A stretch of DNA of 64,000 nt from an uncultured Acidobacteriia bacterium (GCA_903907865.1 CAIVPR010000077.1:1-64000), one strand, 5' to 3'. Positions 1-9,312 are shown, counted from the stretch's first letter. Notes: generated from the sequence alone by a model not told the origin. Made by a program: numbers and translations.

Positions 1-141
1 CCGCCTTCTCACAGCCACCCAAACCTGCCGCGTCCAGGGCCGCAATCCTCTCGACTACCTCAAACAGGCTGTCCGCTCACACCGCGCAGGCCTTCCCGCA
101 CCTTCGCTCCTACCCGCCAAACCACGGGGCTGAACTGTTAC
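1..141 (+). mobile_element. Right end of an IS66-family insertion sequence (partial)
   Basis: The first 141 bases look like the 3' end of an IS66-type element whose remainder lies outside the window. A transposase C-terminus ends at 131-133. It is followed at once by ACTGTTAC (134-141), which resembles the GTAAnnG-type terminal repeat that sits directly after the last transposase gene in IS66 elements. Bases from about 142 onward belong to the neighbouring minus-strand gene. The exact boundary is inferred, because the left end of the element is not visible. Confidence 0.6.
2..133 (+). CDS. IS66-type transposase, C-terminal fragment
   Basis: This frame is open from the left edge and ends with TGA at 131-133, giving about 43 residues. 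It reads RLLTATQTCRVQGRNPLDYL, followed by a proline-rich tail with PSLLP. That matches the C-terminal tail typical of IS66 transposases, where TCRxQGRNxLDFL precedes PSLLP. Only the tail is present, so the catalytic DDE residues cannot be checked. It overlaps the end of the opposite-strand gene, which appears to read through into the element. The family call rests on remembered motifs, not on an alignment. Confidence 0.6.
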   Translation, partial: RLLTATQTCRVQGRNPLDYLKQAVRSHRAGLPAPSLLPAKPRG

Positions 142-708
142 ACCGGATGAGACAACAACGTCGGCGATAGACCCGTTCTTCGCCAAATCGATCCCGAACG
201 CCAGTCGCACCACGGCCTTGACCTCGCCAATACCCGCCACCACGACGCGAGGCTCCGACGTGTACCCGGAACCCGGACTGGTCACGGTGATCCCCACAAC
301 CCGGCCATCGCGGACCGTCGCGTAAGCCGTAGCCGGAAGCGCCCGCCACAAACCCTCGCCCCGGCCCCTGTTGTAACGGTAATAGTCCGACACGGTATCC
401 AGCCGCTCGTTGGTGACTCCGAAAGGCCCCAGCTTCGCCAGCAGTGCCGCCTTGTTCCGCCGGACCTGTTCGGGCTCGGGCTCCCGACCGCCCGCAGCCG
501 GTGTCACATGGCTGAACGCCTCCCGGAAGACCTCGGTCGTCACCCCTAGCGCGGCGGCGATCAGGACATCCGGACGCCCGTGGTCGCGTGGATCCGTATC
601 ATGGCCTCCCGAAAAGACAACCTCGACGCGGTCCGGGGCTTGGGACCACACCGAAGACACGGACACAACGAGGACGAACGTTGCCAGGGCGACGAGCTTC
701 ATGAACAT
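55..708 (-). CDS. Small exported protein of unknown function, 3' end replaced by an IS element
   Basis: The 217-residue product starts MFMKLVALATFVLVVSVSSV and ends its signal peptide near WSQA, so it is predicted to be exported. I do not recognise the family. The middle contains a VTSPGSGYTSEPRVVVAGIG stretch, the kind of short Gly/Ser segment found in many secreted bacterial proteins. Native sequence seems to stop around VVSSG, near base 142. The last 29 or so codons (55-141) are antisense to the IS66 transposase tail, so the original C-terminus has been lost. Starts at 708 and 702 are both possible; no strong ribosome-binding site is visible. Function unknown; the truncation is the main point. 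Confidence 0.6.
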   Translation of the reverse strand: MFMKLVALATFVLVVSVSSVWSQAPDRVEVVFSGGHDTDPRDHGRPDVLIAAALGVTTEVFREAFSHVTPAAGGREPEPEQVRRNKAALLAKLGPFGVTNERLDTVSDYYRYNRGRGEGLWRALPATAYATVRDGRVVGITVTSPGSGYTSEPRVVVAGIGEVKAVVRLAFGIDLAKNGSIADVVVSSGVTVQPRGLAGRSEGAGRPARCERTACLR

Positions 709-775
709 AGGGACGAGTTCCCGCGCACAGAGGATTACTTGGCGCGACCACTTTCCATCCGCTAAGATAGTGAAC

Positions 776-865
776 GGAGGAATGGCCGAGCGGTTTATGG
801 CGGCGGTCTTGAAAACCGTTGACGGGGAAACTCGTCCGGGGGTTCGAATCCCTCTTCCTCCGCCA
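776..865 (+). tRNA. tRNA-Ser (anticodon UGA)
   Basis: The 90-base gene has a 7-bp acceptor stem, GGAGGAA (776-782) with TTCCTCC (855-861), a G discriminator and an encoded CCA (863-865). The anticodon stem GCGGT/ACCGT encloses the loop CTTGAAA, giving UGA, which reads UCA and related serine codons. A long variable arm (ACGGGGAAACTCGT region) and the T-loop GTTCGAATC agree with a class II serine tRNA. Confidence 0.97.
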
Positions 866-942
866 GCCCCCCTGTAGTTCCCTGGCCGAAAAATACCTTT
901 CCGCGCCGTACCGCCCCCGCATCCCCCATAATCAAGGGGTAT

Positions 943-3900
943 ATGCAATTGCGTCGACTCCTCCCCGCCGTACTGCTCGCGCTCACCGCCAGCGCCCAAT
1001 CCCTCCCAACGAACCTCCTCGCTCCCCTGCATTGGCGTAACATCGGCCCATTCCGCGGAGGACGCACCCGCGCGGCGGTCGGAGTCCCCTCGCAGCCGAA
1101 CGTCTTCTACGTCGGACAAGTCAACGGCGGTGTCTGGAAGTCCGACGACTACGGTCGCACCTGGCTCCCAATTTTCGACTCCCAGCCCACCCAGTCCATC
1201 GGAGCCATCGCCGTCGCGCCCTCCGACCCCAATATCGTCTACGTCGGCAGCGGTGAAGGACTCCAACGCCCCGACCTGTCCGTCGGCGACGGCATCTACC
1301 GCTCCTCGGACGCCGGCCGCACTTGGACACACCTCGGCCTTCGCGACGGCCAACAAATCCCTGCCCTCGCCGTCGACCCCCGCAATCCCGACCACCTCTA
1401 CGCCGCCGTCCTCGGCCACCCCTATGGAGCCAACGCCGAGCGCGGCTTGTTCGTCTCCTCCGACGGTGGCGCGAGCTGGCAGAAATCCCTCTACATCGAC
1501 GAAAACACCGGGGCGTCGGCGGTCGAGATGGATCCGAAGAACCCGGACACCCTATACGCCTCCATGTGGGAAGCGCGCCAAGGTCCATGGGAGTTTGGCA
1601 ACACCTACGCGGGCACCCATGGCGGACTCTTCAAATCCACCGACGGCGGCAGGAACTGGCGCAAGCTGACCACTGGCCTCCCCGCCGTCGAGCAGGTCTA
1701 TGTCGCTATAGCACCGTCCGATCCCCGCCGCATCTATGCGACCGCCGCCAGCGGCCGCAGCGTTCGGATCTACCGATCCAACGACGCCGGTGAAACTTGG
1801 GCCGCGGCGACCGAAGACGCCCGTCCCGCCGGTCGCATCGGTGGTGGCGATCTTCCCGTGCCCAAGGTCGATCCCAAGAACGCCGACGTCGTCTACAGCA
1901 CCAGCACCGTCACCTGGCGTTCGACTGACGGGGCCAAGACATGGACCGGCATCAAGGGTGCCCCCGGTGGCGATGACTACCAGAACATCTGGATCAATCC
2001 CGACAACCCCGACGTCATCCTCCTCGTCAGCGACCAAGGTGCCGCCGTCTCCGTCAATCGCGGTCGCACGTGGAGTTCCTGGTACAACCAGCCGACCGCG
2101 CAGCTCTACCACGCCATCGCCACCAACGACTTCCCCTACCAGGTCTGCGGCGGCCAGCAGGAGAGCGGCTCCGTCTGCGTTGCCGGCCGCGGCAACGATG
2201 GCGCCATCGGCTTCCGCGAATGGCATCCAGTCGGCGTGATCGAGTACGGCTATGCCGCGCCGGACCCGCTGAATACCAACATCATCTACGGTGCGGGTCG
2301 TGGCCAGGTCTCGAAGTACTTCCGCAAGACCGGCGAAGTCCAATCCGTCACTCCAACGCCCGGACGTGACCCCAAGTTCCGCTCGGACCGCACCCAGCCC
2401 ATCATTTTTTCGCCCGTCGACCCCCACATCCTCTACTACGCCGCCAACGTTGTCTTTCAGAGCAATGACGGCGCGCAGACTTGGAAGCAGATCAGCCCGG
2501 ACCTCGCGCGCCAGGAGCCCGGCGTCCCCGCGAGCCTCGGCCAGATGGCGGCGTCCGACCGCAACGCCGGCAAATCGCGCGGCGTGGTCTATTCGCTGGC
2601 CCCCTCGTTCCGCAATACCCAGACCCTATGGGCGGGTACCGATGAAGGCCTCATCCACCTCACGCGCGACGGCGGCCTCCACTGGAAGGACGTGACGCCC
2701 AAGGAACTTTCGCCGTGGAGCAAGGTCACCCAGGTGGTCGCCTCGCACTTCGACGACGACACAGCTTACGCCTCGGTCAGCCGATTCCGCGTCGACGACC
2801 AGAAGCCGTACATCTTCCGGACTCGCGACGGCGGCAAGACCTGGACCCCGATCACCGCCGGTATTGATGAGGACGCCGCAGTCGACACCATCCGCGAGGA
2901 TTCCGTCCGCAAGGGCCTGCTTTTCGCCGGAACCGAAAAGAGCGTCTGGGTCTCGTTCGACGCGGGGGACCACTGGCAATCTCTCCAGTTGAACCTGCCG
3001 CACACCTCGATGCGCGACCTTTGGATCAAGGACAACGACCTGATCGTGGCCACCCACGGCCGGTCGTTCTGGATTCTCGACGACATCAGCCCGCTGCGCC
3101 AGCTCACCCCCGCCATGCTGGAGGCCAAGGCCACGCTGCTCAAGCCCGGCAAGGCGGTGCGCGTCCGCTGGAACACGAACACCGACACTCCCCTGCCCCC
3201 GGACGAGCCTGTCGGCGAAAACCCACCGGACGGCGCGGCGATTGACTACTACCTGAAGGACACCGCCAAAGGCACGGTGACGCTCGAAATCCTCGACGCG
3301 GCGGGCAAGACCGTGCGGAAGTTCGCATCATCCGACAAAGTGCTGCCGACCGAGGCGACCATCGCGGAACTCAGCATTCCACCGTATTGGCCGAAGCGCG
3401 GGCGGACGCTGCAGTCGACCGCCGGGCTGCACCGCTGGGTCTGGGACCTGCATTACCGCGCCCCGGAATCCTCGCGCCACGAATACCCGATCGCGGCGGT
3501 TCCCTACAACACCCCGCGCCTACCGATGGGTCCCCGCGCATTGCCCGGCGTCTACACAGTGAAGCTGACTGTGGACGGCGAGGTGAAGACTACCACACTG
3601 ACGGTTTCGATGGATCCGCGCGTGACCTCCGGCCCCGCGTCGCTCAAGCGACTTTTTGACGCCCAAGTCCGGCTGACCGCTGTCATGAACAGTACGACCG
3701 ATGCCGCCAACGAGGCCCGTTCGCTGGAAGAGCAACTCGGCAAGGTCACTGGCGTCGACAAGGTACTGTTCGAGGCGAAAGTCAAAGCCCAACTCTCGGC
3801 GATAACCGCCGCGAACGCTCTCGCGTCTGCGCTGTACAAGGAGTTGGACAGCACCGACGCCGCCCCGACCGCAGCCCAAGCCGGCCTTGTCGCGACCTTT

Positions 3901-4062
3901 GGACGCAATGCGGACAAGGCCGTTGACCGCTGGGAAACCATCGCGGAAACGGACCTCGCGGCCTTCAACGCCAAGCTGAAGGCTGCGGGGCAACCGGAAC
4001 TGAAGATCGCTTCGAAAGAATTGGACGAGGAGGAGGACGGGGACGACGACGATATCGGGTAG
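943..4062 (+). CDS. Secreted BNR/Asp-box (VPS10/sortilin-like beta-propeller) protein
   Basis: This 1039-residue protein has a signal peptide (MQLRRLLPAVLLALTASAQS) and at least eleven Asp-box motifs of the form S-x-D-x-G-x-T-W, among them SDDYGRTW, SSDAGRTW, STDGGRNW, TRDGGKTW and SFDAGDHW. These mark sialidase/sortilin-type beta-propellers, probably two propellers up to about residue 700. The C-terminal third looks like Ig-like and helical segments and ends in a very acidic tail (EEEDGDDDD). Acidobacteria carry many such 'glycosyl hydrolase BNR repeat' proteins. Asp boxes are structural, so no enzymatic activity should be assumed. AAGGGG at 934-938 is a good ribosome-binding site for the ATG at 943. 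Confidence 0.9.
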   Translation: MQLRRLLPAVLLALTASAQSLPTNLLAPLHWRNIGPFRGGRTRAAVGVPSQPNVFYVGQVNGGVWKSDDYGRTWLPIFDSQPTQSIGAIAVAPSDPNIVYVGSGEGLQRPDLSVGDGIYRSSDAGRTWTHLGLRDGQQIPALAVDPRNPDHLYAAVLGHPYGANAERGLFVSSDGGASWQKSLYIDENTGASAVEMDPKNPDTLYASMWEARQGPWEFGNTYAGTHGGLFKSTDGGRNWRKLTTGLPAVEQVYVAIAPSDPRRIYATAASGRSVRIYRSNDAGETWAAATEDARPAGRIGGGDLPVPKVDPKNADVVYSTSTVTWRSTDGAKTWTGIKGAPGGDDYQNIWINPDNPDVILLVSDQGAAVSVNRGRTWSSWYNQPTAQLYHAIATNDFPYQVCGGQQESGSVCVAGRGNDGAIGFREWHPVGVIEYGYAAPDPLNTNIIYGAGRGQVSKYFRKTGEVQSVTPTPGRDPKFRSDRTQPIIFSPVDPHILYYAANVVFQSNDGAQTWKQISPDLARQEPGVPASLGQMAASDRNAGKSRGVVYSLAPSFRNTQTLWAGTDEGLIHLTRDGGLHWKDVTPKELSPWSKVTQVVASHFDDDTAYASVSRFRVDDQKPYIFRTRDGGKTWTPITAGIDEDAAVDTIREDSVRKGLLFAGTEKSVWVSFDAGDHWQSLQLNLPHTSMRDLWIKDNDLIVATHGRSFWILDDISPLRQLTPAMLEAKATLLKPGKAVRVRWNTNTDTPLPPDEPVGENPPDGAAIDYYLKDTAKGTVTLEILDAAGKTVRKFASSDKVLPTEATIAELSIPPYWPKRGRTLQSTAGLHRWVWDLHYRAPESSRHEYPIAAVPYNTPRLPMGPRALPGVYTVKLTVDGEVKTTTLTVSMDPRVTSGPASLKRLFDAQVRLTAVMNSTTDAANEARSLEEQLGKVTGVDKVLFEAKVKAQLSAITAANALASALYKELDSTDAAPTAAQAGLVATFGRNADKAVDRWETIAETDLAAFNAKLKAAGQPELKIASKELDEEEDGDDDDIG

Positions 4063-4149
4063 CCGAGAACGGCGACCCGGCCAGCCAATGGGTGCGCTCG
4101 TTCAGGCACTAAGGTCGCCGACTGGGAACGAGGTCTTGTGAAGGGGGAC

Positions 4150-4544
4150 TCACAACGATCCGATCCTGACCTGCATCTCAGCCAAGAGCTTAACTGCGGT
4201 TTCGAGGGCCTCGGCAGCCTCGGATTCGTCGGGCTCATACGGCGCATTAGGATAGCGGAATAGTGACGCGTATCGGTGAGTCCCTGAACTTCTCGGAACA
4301 ATTGCTCCAGTGACGGCTCAACCGACGCGCACTTAGCCCCCAAGTCCGATAGATCGTGGGTTTTCCTGAACGCCACTTGATGCAGAGTCAGAAACGCCTT
4401 GGCCGCCTTCTCCGCCACCTGCTGGCTGTGAAAGACAGAACGAGACGGCTCAATCTGGATTAGAGCTGCCGCCGCATTCTGGTCCTTGACTGCTTCCCGA
4501 AGCCACTTGACCGCTTCCTCAAGCGGTAATTCATCCGGCCTCAT
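4150..4544 (-). pseudogene. HEPN-domain protein (HepT-like), frameshifted
   Basis: Reading starts at ATG 4544 (MRPDELPLEEAVKWLREAVK) and gives a HEPN helix bundle with the conserved KTHDLSDL segment. The expected ending, LTDxxxxxRYPNAPYEPDE followed by a helix ending VRIGSL, is present but one frame away: the shift lies near 4257-4262. A single missing base would restore the family spacing between LTD and RYP and a stop at 4150. In the unshifted frame translation runs hundreds of codons into antisense sequence. The gene overlaps the upstream nucleotidyltransferase by 14 bases, the usual MNT-HEPN toxin-antitoxin arrangement. Either a pseudogene or a sequencing error. Confidence 0.75.
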
Positions 4545-4863
4545 AGACCAATCTGCCTTCCCGCGCCACCGTAGCTGGCAGTGATGCAACCACGTGGGCA
4601 GCCCTGAGGTCAAAATCCCCGACGGACAACCGGACCACGTCCACGGACGCGTCCAGTCCCCAGAAACGTCCATGGATGGTGCGATCCCGAAACAGACTCG
4701 CGGGCGCATCGTCCGGAAGCACCACGCAGAAGTCGAAGTCGCTGTCCGGCCCTGAATCACCTCGGGCCTCGGAGCCGAACAAGTAGACCCTTCGCGGATG
4801 GTAGAAATCGACCAGACGGCGGGTGATCTCTCCGATCAACTGCTGCTTGTCGCGTAAGGCCAT
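4531..4863 (-). CDS. MNT-type minimal nucleotidyltransferase (antitoxin-like)
   Basis: The protein of about 110 residues contains the polymerase-beta-type nucleotidyltransferase motif GSEARGDSGPDSDFDF, with both catalytic aspartates of the GSxxRGxxxxxSDxDL signature. MNT proteins of this size pair with HEPN proteins, and in the MntA-HepT system MntA AMPylates and silences the HEPN ribonuclease. Here the HEPN gene lies directly downstream with a 14-base overlap, but is frameshifted. The ATG at 4863 is chosen because GGAGG (antisense of 4869-4873) lies five bases before it; an ATG at 4881 would add six residues. With its partner broken, the gene may be an orphan antitoxin. Confidence 0.85.
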   Translation of the reverse strand: MALRDKQQLIGEITRRLVDFYHPRRVYLFGSEARGDSGPDSDFDFCVVLPDDAPASLFRDRTIHGRFWGLDASVDVVRLSVGDFDLRAAHVVASLPATVAREGRLVYEAG

Positions 4864-4912
4864 CGATTCCTCCACCTCCATTGTCTCAAACCGGACAGGG
4901 GACCCCGCAACC

Positions 4913-5704
4913 TCAGTTCCGCCAACTCCCCATATGCGTCAGAACCCCTTGGTAGCTCTCGGTTCCGACACTGACGGCACCCCACATGGGGTGGTCCACG
5001 GCCACGATCACGTAAATCATCACGCCGATCATCGCCGCGAGGAAGCCCACCATGAGAGCGTGCATCGTGGTGTGTTCCGTGGTGATCAGGTAGCTGATCC
5101 CGATGTTCAGAATTGCCCCGAGAATCACCACCGCCCACATGGGTGGCGGAAGCTGGGAGTGGACCGCAGCTTGGCGGGCCCGGCGCAGTGACAGCAACTC
5201 GTTCAACTGCCCCAACGCCTCGCCGTGCACCACCCGCTGCCCCTCGGTCTTCGGCTCAACGCGCAACCAGTAGGTCATCATTTCCGAGAGGACGGGTGGA
5301 TCGTCGGCATCCAGTCCCCTCCGCTGCATCGGCCATTCCACATTGATAATGCGTTCCAAGTACTGTTTCAGCATCGGGCGCAGGTGGTCCCGGTCCTCGT
5401 TTGCATATCCAGACAGATCCAGGTTGAGTTTGCCGATTTGGAAGGCCTCTTTGGAAGCGATGTCCTCTGCGGCTTTCAGTGAATCCCACGTTGCGACCGC
5501 GAACAATCCAAGCACCAGCGCGTAGATGACCCCGGTGGCGCCGGCGAACGAAAACACGACATCATTTCCGGGATGCCTGTGCCGGCTGACCCAGGGCCGC
5601 ACCAAATACAGACCCGCCACGGAAAGCGCGGTCAGGCTGCCGACAATGAGGAAGCCGAGCAGCCAAGTCGGAATCAGGTAGAGCCAGATTAAATATGCAT
5701 TCAT
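4913..5704 (-). CDS. DUF4239 (bestrophin-like) membrane protein
   Basis: This 263-residue protein has two N-terminal membrane segments (near residues 8-30 and 50-70), a cytoplasmic region containing SKEAFQIGKL, and two closely spaced C-terminal segments (WAVVILGAILNIGISYL and MVGFLAAMIGVMIYVIVAV). This layout fits the DUF4239 family, which is often annotated bestrophin-like. The family has no established reaction. The gene stands alone, convergent with nothing and divergent from the TonB-dependent receptor gene; the 88-base gap upstream holds both promoters. Family assignment is by layout and motif memory. Confidence 0.75.
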   Translation of the reverse strand: MNAYLIWLYLIPTWLLGFLIVGSLTALSVAGLYLVRPWVSRHRHPGNDVVFSFAGATGVIYALVLGLFAVATWDSLKAAEDIASKEAFQIGKLNLDLSGYANEDRDHLRPMLKQYLERIINVEWPMQRRGLDADDPPVLSEMMTYWLRVEPKTEGQRVVHGEALGQLNELLSLRRARQAAVHSQLPPPMWAVVILGAILNIGISYLITTEHTTMHALMVGFLAAMIGVMIYVIVAVDHPMWGAVSVGTESYQGVLTHMGSWRN

Positions 5705-5792
5705 GAGGTCCCATTGAGTATATCCCTGTGGATCTGAAACCAGACTGTTACACGCAAGTCATTCCATTGCAGCCTTTTTCCGCTAGCTTGGG

Positions 5793-8700
5793 ATGGGTAA
5801 ACACGCTTTGAAAACACTCCAATTGGCGGCCTTGGCCGTACTACTTTCCATCACTGCCCCGGTCATGCGGGCACAATCAACCTTCGGCACCATCCTTGGC
5901 ACGGTCCGTGACAGCAGCGGTCGGTCGGTCCCCGCCGCGACCGTGAAGCTCGAGTCCATCGACCAGAACGCGTCGCACGACGCGAAGACATCGCCGAGCG
6001 GCGAATACGAGGCGCTCAACCTCTTGCCCGGCACCTACCGGGTGACGATCTCCGCAGCCGGCTTCCAGGCCTTCGTGGCCAACGGACTCTCGCTGCAGGC
6101 GCGCCAGTCGGTCCGTCTCGACGCCACGTTGCAGGTTGGCAGCGTAGAACAACGCATCGACGTCACCGAAACGGTCGGCGTGATCGCGACCGACACCGCA
6201 GCCATCGCGTCCACCATGGGCAACGAACGCGTGGTGAACCTTCCGGTGAACTACCGCGGATCGGCCAACAGCAGCGCCTTCCAGCTCATTGCGACCCTTC
6301 CGGGGGTGCAGAGCGACAACAGCAATCCCGCCAGCGCCAGCTTCTCGATCAACGGCGCGCTCCCAGGCCAGGCAAACTACTCCGTGGACGGCATCACGGT
6401 GCAGACGCCCCGTGGCGGCGGCGCGCTGGCCAACCTCTTCCCCTCCGCCGAGGCCATCGGCGAAATCAAGGTCCAGGGCGTCGGCAATAGCGCCGAATTC
6501 GCCGGGGTCGGCGACGTGACGGCCGTGTCCCGCAGCGGCACCAACCTGTTCCACGGCACCGGCTTCTGGTACTACCAGAATTCCGACTTCGACTCCACCC
6601 CCTACGGTTCCGTCTCCAAGCCCCTCAAGGAAGTCAACCTCGCGGGCTTCTCGTTCGGCGGCCCCGTCCGCATTCCCAAGGTCTACAACGGCAAGAACCG
6701 GTCCTTCTTCTTCGTCGATTATGAAAACCGCCAGTTCCCGCGCCAGACCGTGATGCAGAACTCCGTTCCGACCTCATCCATGCGCTCCGGCGACTTCAGC
6801 AAGGAATCCGGCGTGATCACCGACCCGACCGGCACCGCGCCGTTCGCGGGCAAGGTCATCCCCCAGTCGCGGCTGAGCCCGATCGCGTCGAAGATGCTCT
6901 CGCAGTTCTACCCGCTGCCGAATTTCGGCACCACCGACGTCTTCCACTCCACCAACTACGTCACCAACAAGGCTTCCGACACCCCCGGCAACCAGTTCGA
7001 CATGCGGATCGACCAGACGCTCAACTCCAAACAGACCGTTTTCGTCCGCTACTCGCGCAAGGATTCGACCACCATCAGCCCGTCCGCATTGCTGGTTGAC
7101 CAAGTCAATTCCCACGTTCAGGACCGCTCCCTGAGCATCTCCCACAACTACATGCTCCGGGCCAACATGATCAACGAGTTCCGTGCCGGTTACTCGGGGG
7201 AGACCAACGACCGCAACTTTGCGAGCTTCGACGGCATCGGCTTCACCAAGAGCCTCGGCTTCAACGGCCTGCCCCCGCTTCCGTTCAACGGCCTGCCGGA
7301 CATCTCGATCAGCAACGTGACGGGGATCGGCGTCGACCGCACGCAGTCCGGCGACACCTACAGCAACTGGGTCTTCAACGACAATCTGAGCTACGTTTTC
7401 GGACGGCACACGCTGAAAGGCGGCGTCGACATCCGCCGCAGCCGCTCCAAGACGGCGCTTGGTTTCACGGGGGCCGACAACTTCGGGACCTACAGCTTCA
7501 CCGGCGCATTCAGCGGTAACGCGGTAGCCGACTTTCTGCTGGGCACCCCGCTGACCAGTTCCATCGACAACGTGCTCCAGGATAACGACGGGCGATCCAT
7601 CGAATACCACGCCTACCTTCAGGACAGCTTCCGCGTCAACAGCCGTCTGACAGTGGAACTGGGCGTCCGCTGGGACCACATCCCGCCCTTCCAGGACCAG
7701 GCCGGATACATTGGCAACTTCGACCGCACGGTCGCGAAAACCGGCCGCGTGGTCTATCCTTCCAGCCAGGTCGCCGCGTCAGTCCTCGCCCCGGGCCTGT
7801 TGCTGGGAGTGAACGCCTGCCCCGGCACGCCGCAGTTGCCCGCCAACACGTTGCCAGGCATTCAAGGAGTCGCGTGCACCCCGTTCGTCACTGCCGAGAA
7901 GGCCGGTCTGCCCGAAGGACTGCGCCGCGACTACAAGTTCAACTTCTATCCGCGCCTCGGCATTTCGTACCGCTTGAACGACAAGACCACCCTCCGTAGC
8001 AGCTTCGGCATGTACCAAATGCCGATCCGTGGAGCGGTTTTCTACTCCTTGACCGGTACGGCCCAGACCGACGTCCGCACCTTCACCAACCAGGGCTCCA
8101 ACGGCCAGCCGCTCTTCGCCTGGCCCAACATCACGACGGGCGGCACGGGCGTCAGCGCGGGCGGCTACGGCACGAATTACTTCGGCACCGCCAACGGGAT
8201 CGAGTTCAAGAACCCCTACGCGATGCAGTGGTCGATGACGGCGGACCGCAACATTGGCTTCAACACCGGTGTGCGCGTCAGCTACATCGGACTGAAATCG
8301 ACGCAGCTTCCCTGGGCGCCGAACCTCAACCAGTCCACCTACTCGACCCAGTTCTACGTGAACCAACCGCTCCAGAGCCGTCCGTTCCCTTACTGGGGAC
8401 GGATCGAAAGCCGCGACACCGGGGGCAACGCGATCTACCAGGCGGGCCAGATCGAGGTCAACCGGCGCTTCCAGCACGGTCTGAGCTTCACCGCCGCATA
8501 CACGCTGGCGAAGAACGTCAACGACACCGGCGGTCCCAACCCTTCCGGTTTCGGCGATGAAACTGGCAACGGGCGCGTAATGGACTCCCTGAACCGTTCC
8601 GGCAACCGCGGCAACGACTACGCCACGCGACGCCACCGCTTCATCAGTTCGTATTTCTACGAGTTGCCGTTCGGCCATGGACGGGCGTACCTCGGCAACG

Positions 8701-9257
8701 CCAACCGCGTTCTGGACGCCATCGTTGGCGGCTGGCAATGGAGCGGCATTTTCACCGCCCAATCCGGCCCCTACATGACTCCGGTGGAAGGTTCAGGCTA
8801 CGATCCCTCCGGCACTGGCTCGGGCACCTACCGGACGCAGCGCCCGGACGTGGTGGGGAATCCAATTCCAACCACTCAGAACCGGGACAGCTGGATCAAC
8901 CGTAGTGCTTTCGTGTGCGTCGGGCAGACGGTGGGCGCGGCCCAGTTTACGTGCGGCATCGGCGTGAACCCGGCCAAGGATCTCGCCCCGATCGCCCGGT
9001 TCGGCAACGCGGGGGTTGGGATCGTGGAAGGCCCCGGCACTGTGAACCTCTCCACGGGGATGGCCAAGTACTTCAGGATTGGGGAACGCGCGAAGGCCGG
9101 TTTCGAGGCCACGTTCACGAATGTGCTCAACCACACCAATCTGGCCGACCCGAATCTCAGCATCACGTCGGGCAGCTTCGGCAAGATCACGTCCGCCCGG
9201 GCAGCCGACTTCGGCGGCAGCCGTACGGGCCAAGTGGCTGTGCGAGTGCAGTTCTAG
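5793..9257 (+). CDS. TonB-dependent receptor, Solibacter-type with carboxypeptidase regulatory-like domain
   Basis: This outer-membrane protein of 1154 residues starts with a signal peptide (about residues 1-28, ending VMRAQS). Next come an Ig-like carboxypeptidase regulatory domain (about 32-115, FGTILGTVRDSSGRSVPAAT), a plug domain (about 125-240, with INGALPGQANYSVDGI), and a long beta-barrel ending in a terminal phenylalanine (VAVRVQF), the signal recognised by the Bam machinery. Proteins of this type are greatly expanded in Acidobacteria and are thought to import or bind large substrates. The substrate cannot be told from sequence, and no SusD-like partner or energising operon lies nearby. 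A strong hairpin terminator follows 21 bases after the stop. Confidence 0.92.
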   Translation: MGKHALKTLQLAALAVLLSITAPVMRAQSTFGTILGTVRDSSGRSVPAATVKLESIDQNASHDAKTSPSGEYEALNLLPGTYRVTISAAGFQAFVANGLSLQARQSVRLDATLQVGSVEQRIDVTETVGVIATDTAAIASTMGNERVVNLPVNYRGSANSSAFQLIATLPGVQSDNSNPASASFSINGALPGQANYSVDGITVQTPRGGGALANLFPSAEAIGEIKVQGVGNSAEFAGVGDVTAVSRSGTNLFHGTGFWYYQNSDFDSTPYGSVSKPLKEVNLAGFSFGGPVRIPKVYNGKNRSFFFVDYENRQFPRQTVMQNSVPTSSMRSGDFSKESGVITDPTGTAPFAGKVIPQSRLSPIASKMLSQFYPLPNFGTTDVFHSTNYVTNKASDTPGNQFDMRIDQTLNSKQTVFVRYSRKDSTTISPSALLVDQVNSHVQDRSLSISHNYMLRANMINEFRAGYSGETNDRNFASFDGIGFTKSLGFNGLPPLPFNGLPDISISNVTGIGVDRTQSGDTYSNWVFNDNLSYVFGRHTLKGGVDIRRSRSKTALGFTGADNFGTYSFTGAFSGNAVADFLLGTPLTSSIDNVLQDNDGRSIEYHAYLQDSFRVNSRLTVELGVRWDHIPPFQDQAGYIGNFDRTVAKTGRVVYPSSQVAASVLAPGLLLGVNACPGTPQLPANTLPGIQGVACTPFVTAEKAGLPEGLRRDYKFNFYPRLGISYRLNDKTTLRSSFGMYQMPIRGAVFYSLTGTAQTDVRTFTNQGSNGQPLFAWPNITTGGTGVSAGGYGTNYFGTANGIEFKNPYAMQWSMTADRNIGFNTGVRVSYIGLKSTQLPWAPNLNQSTYSTQFYVNQPLQSRPFPYWGRIESRDTGGNAIYQAGQIEVNRRFQHGLSFTAAYTLAKNVNDTGGPNPSGFGDETGNGRVMDSLNRSGNRGNDYATRRHRFISSYFYELPFGHGRAYLGNANRVLDAIVGGWQWSGIFTAQSGPYMTPVEGSGYDPSGTGSGTYRTQRPDVVGNPIPTTQNRDSWINRSAFVCVGQTVGAAQFTCGIGVNPAKDLAPIARFGNAGVGIVEGPGTVNLSTGMAKYFRIGERAKAGFEATFTNVLNHTNLADPNLSITSGSFGKITSARAADFGGSRTGQVAVRVQF

Positions 9258-9278
9258 CTCCAACCACTGTGGGGGTAC

Positions 9279-9312
9279 GAGAGGGCCACCCGGCAAGCCG
9301 GGTGGCCCTCTC
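9279..9312. terminator. Strong hairpin terminator
   Basis: A perfect inverted repeat, GAGAGGGCCACCCGGC / GCCGGGTGGCCCTCTC, with only AA between the arms, begins 21 bases after the receptor stop. The TCTACTTTT that follows supports termination on the plus strand. It also lies downstream of the minus-strand ABC locus and may serve both directions. Confidence 0.85.

Noticed and set aside
4070-4120. Possible terminator after the Asp-box gene (CGGCGACC ... GGTCGCCG)
   Set aside because: The 8-bp stem has a 35-base loop and no T-run, so it is too weak to list.
3552-4760. A 402-codon open frame on the minus strand covering the HEPN gene and beyond
   Set aside because: Only the part up to the LTD segment is HEPN; the rest is antisense to the end of the Asp-box gene and exists because of the frameshift near 4259.
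7779-8762. Long minus-strand open frame (327 codons) inside the TonB-dependent receptor
   Set aside because: It is antisense to a well-supported gene, shows no family motif, and is expected from the GC-rich codon bias. The same holds for 6774-7679 and 5877-6554.
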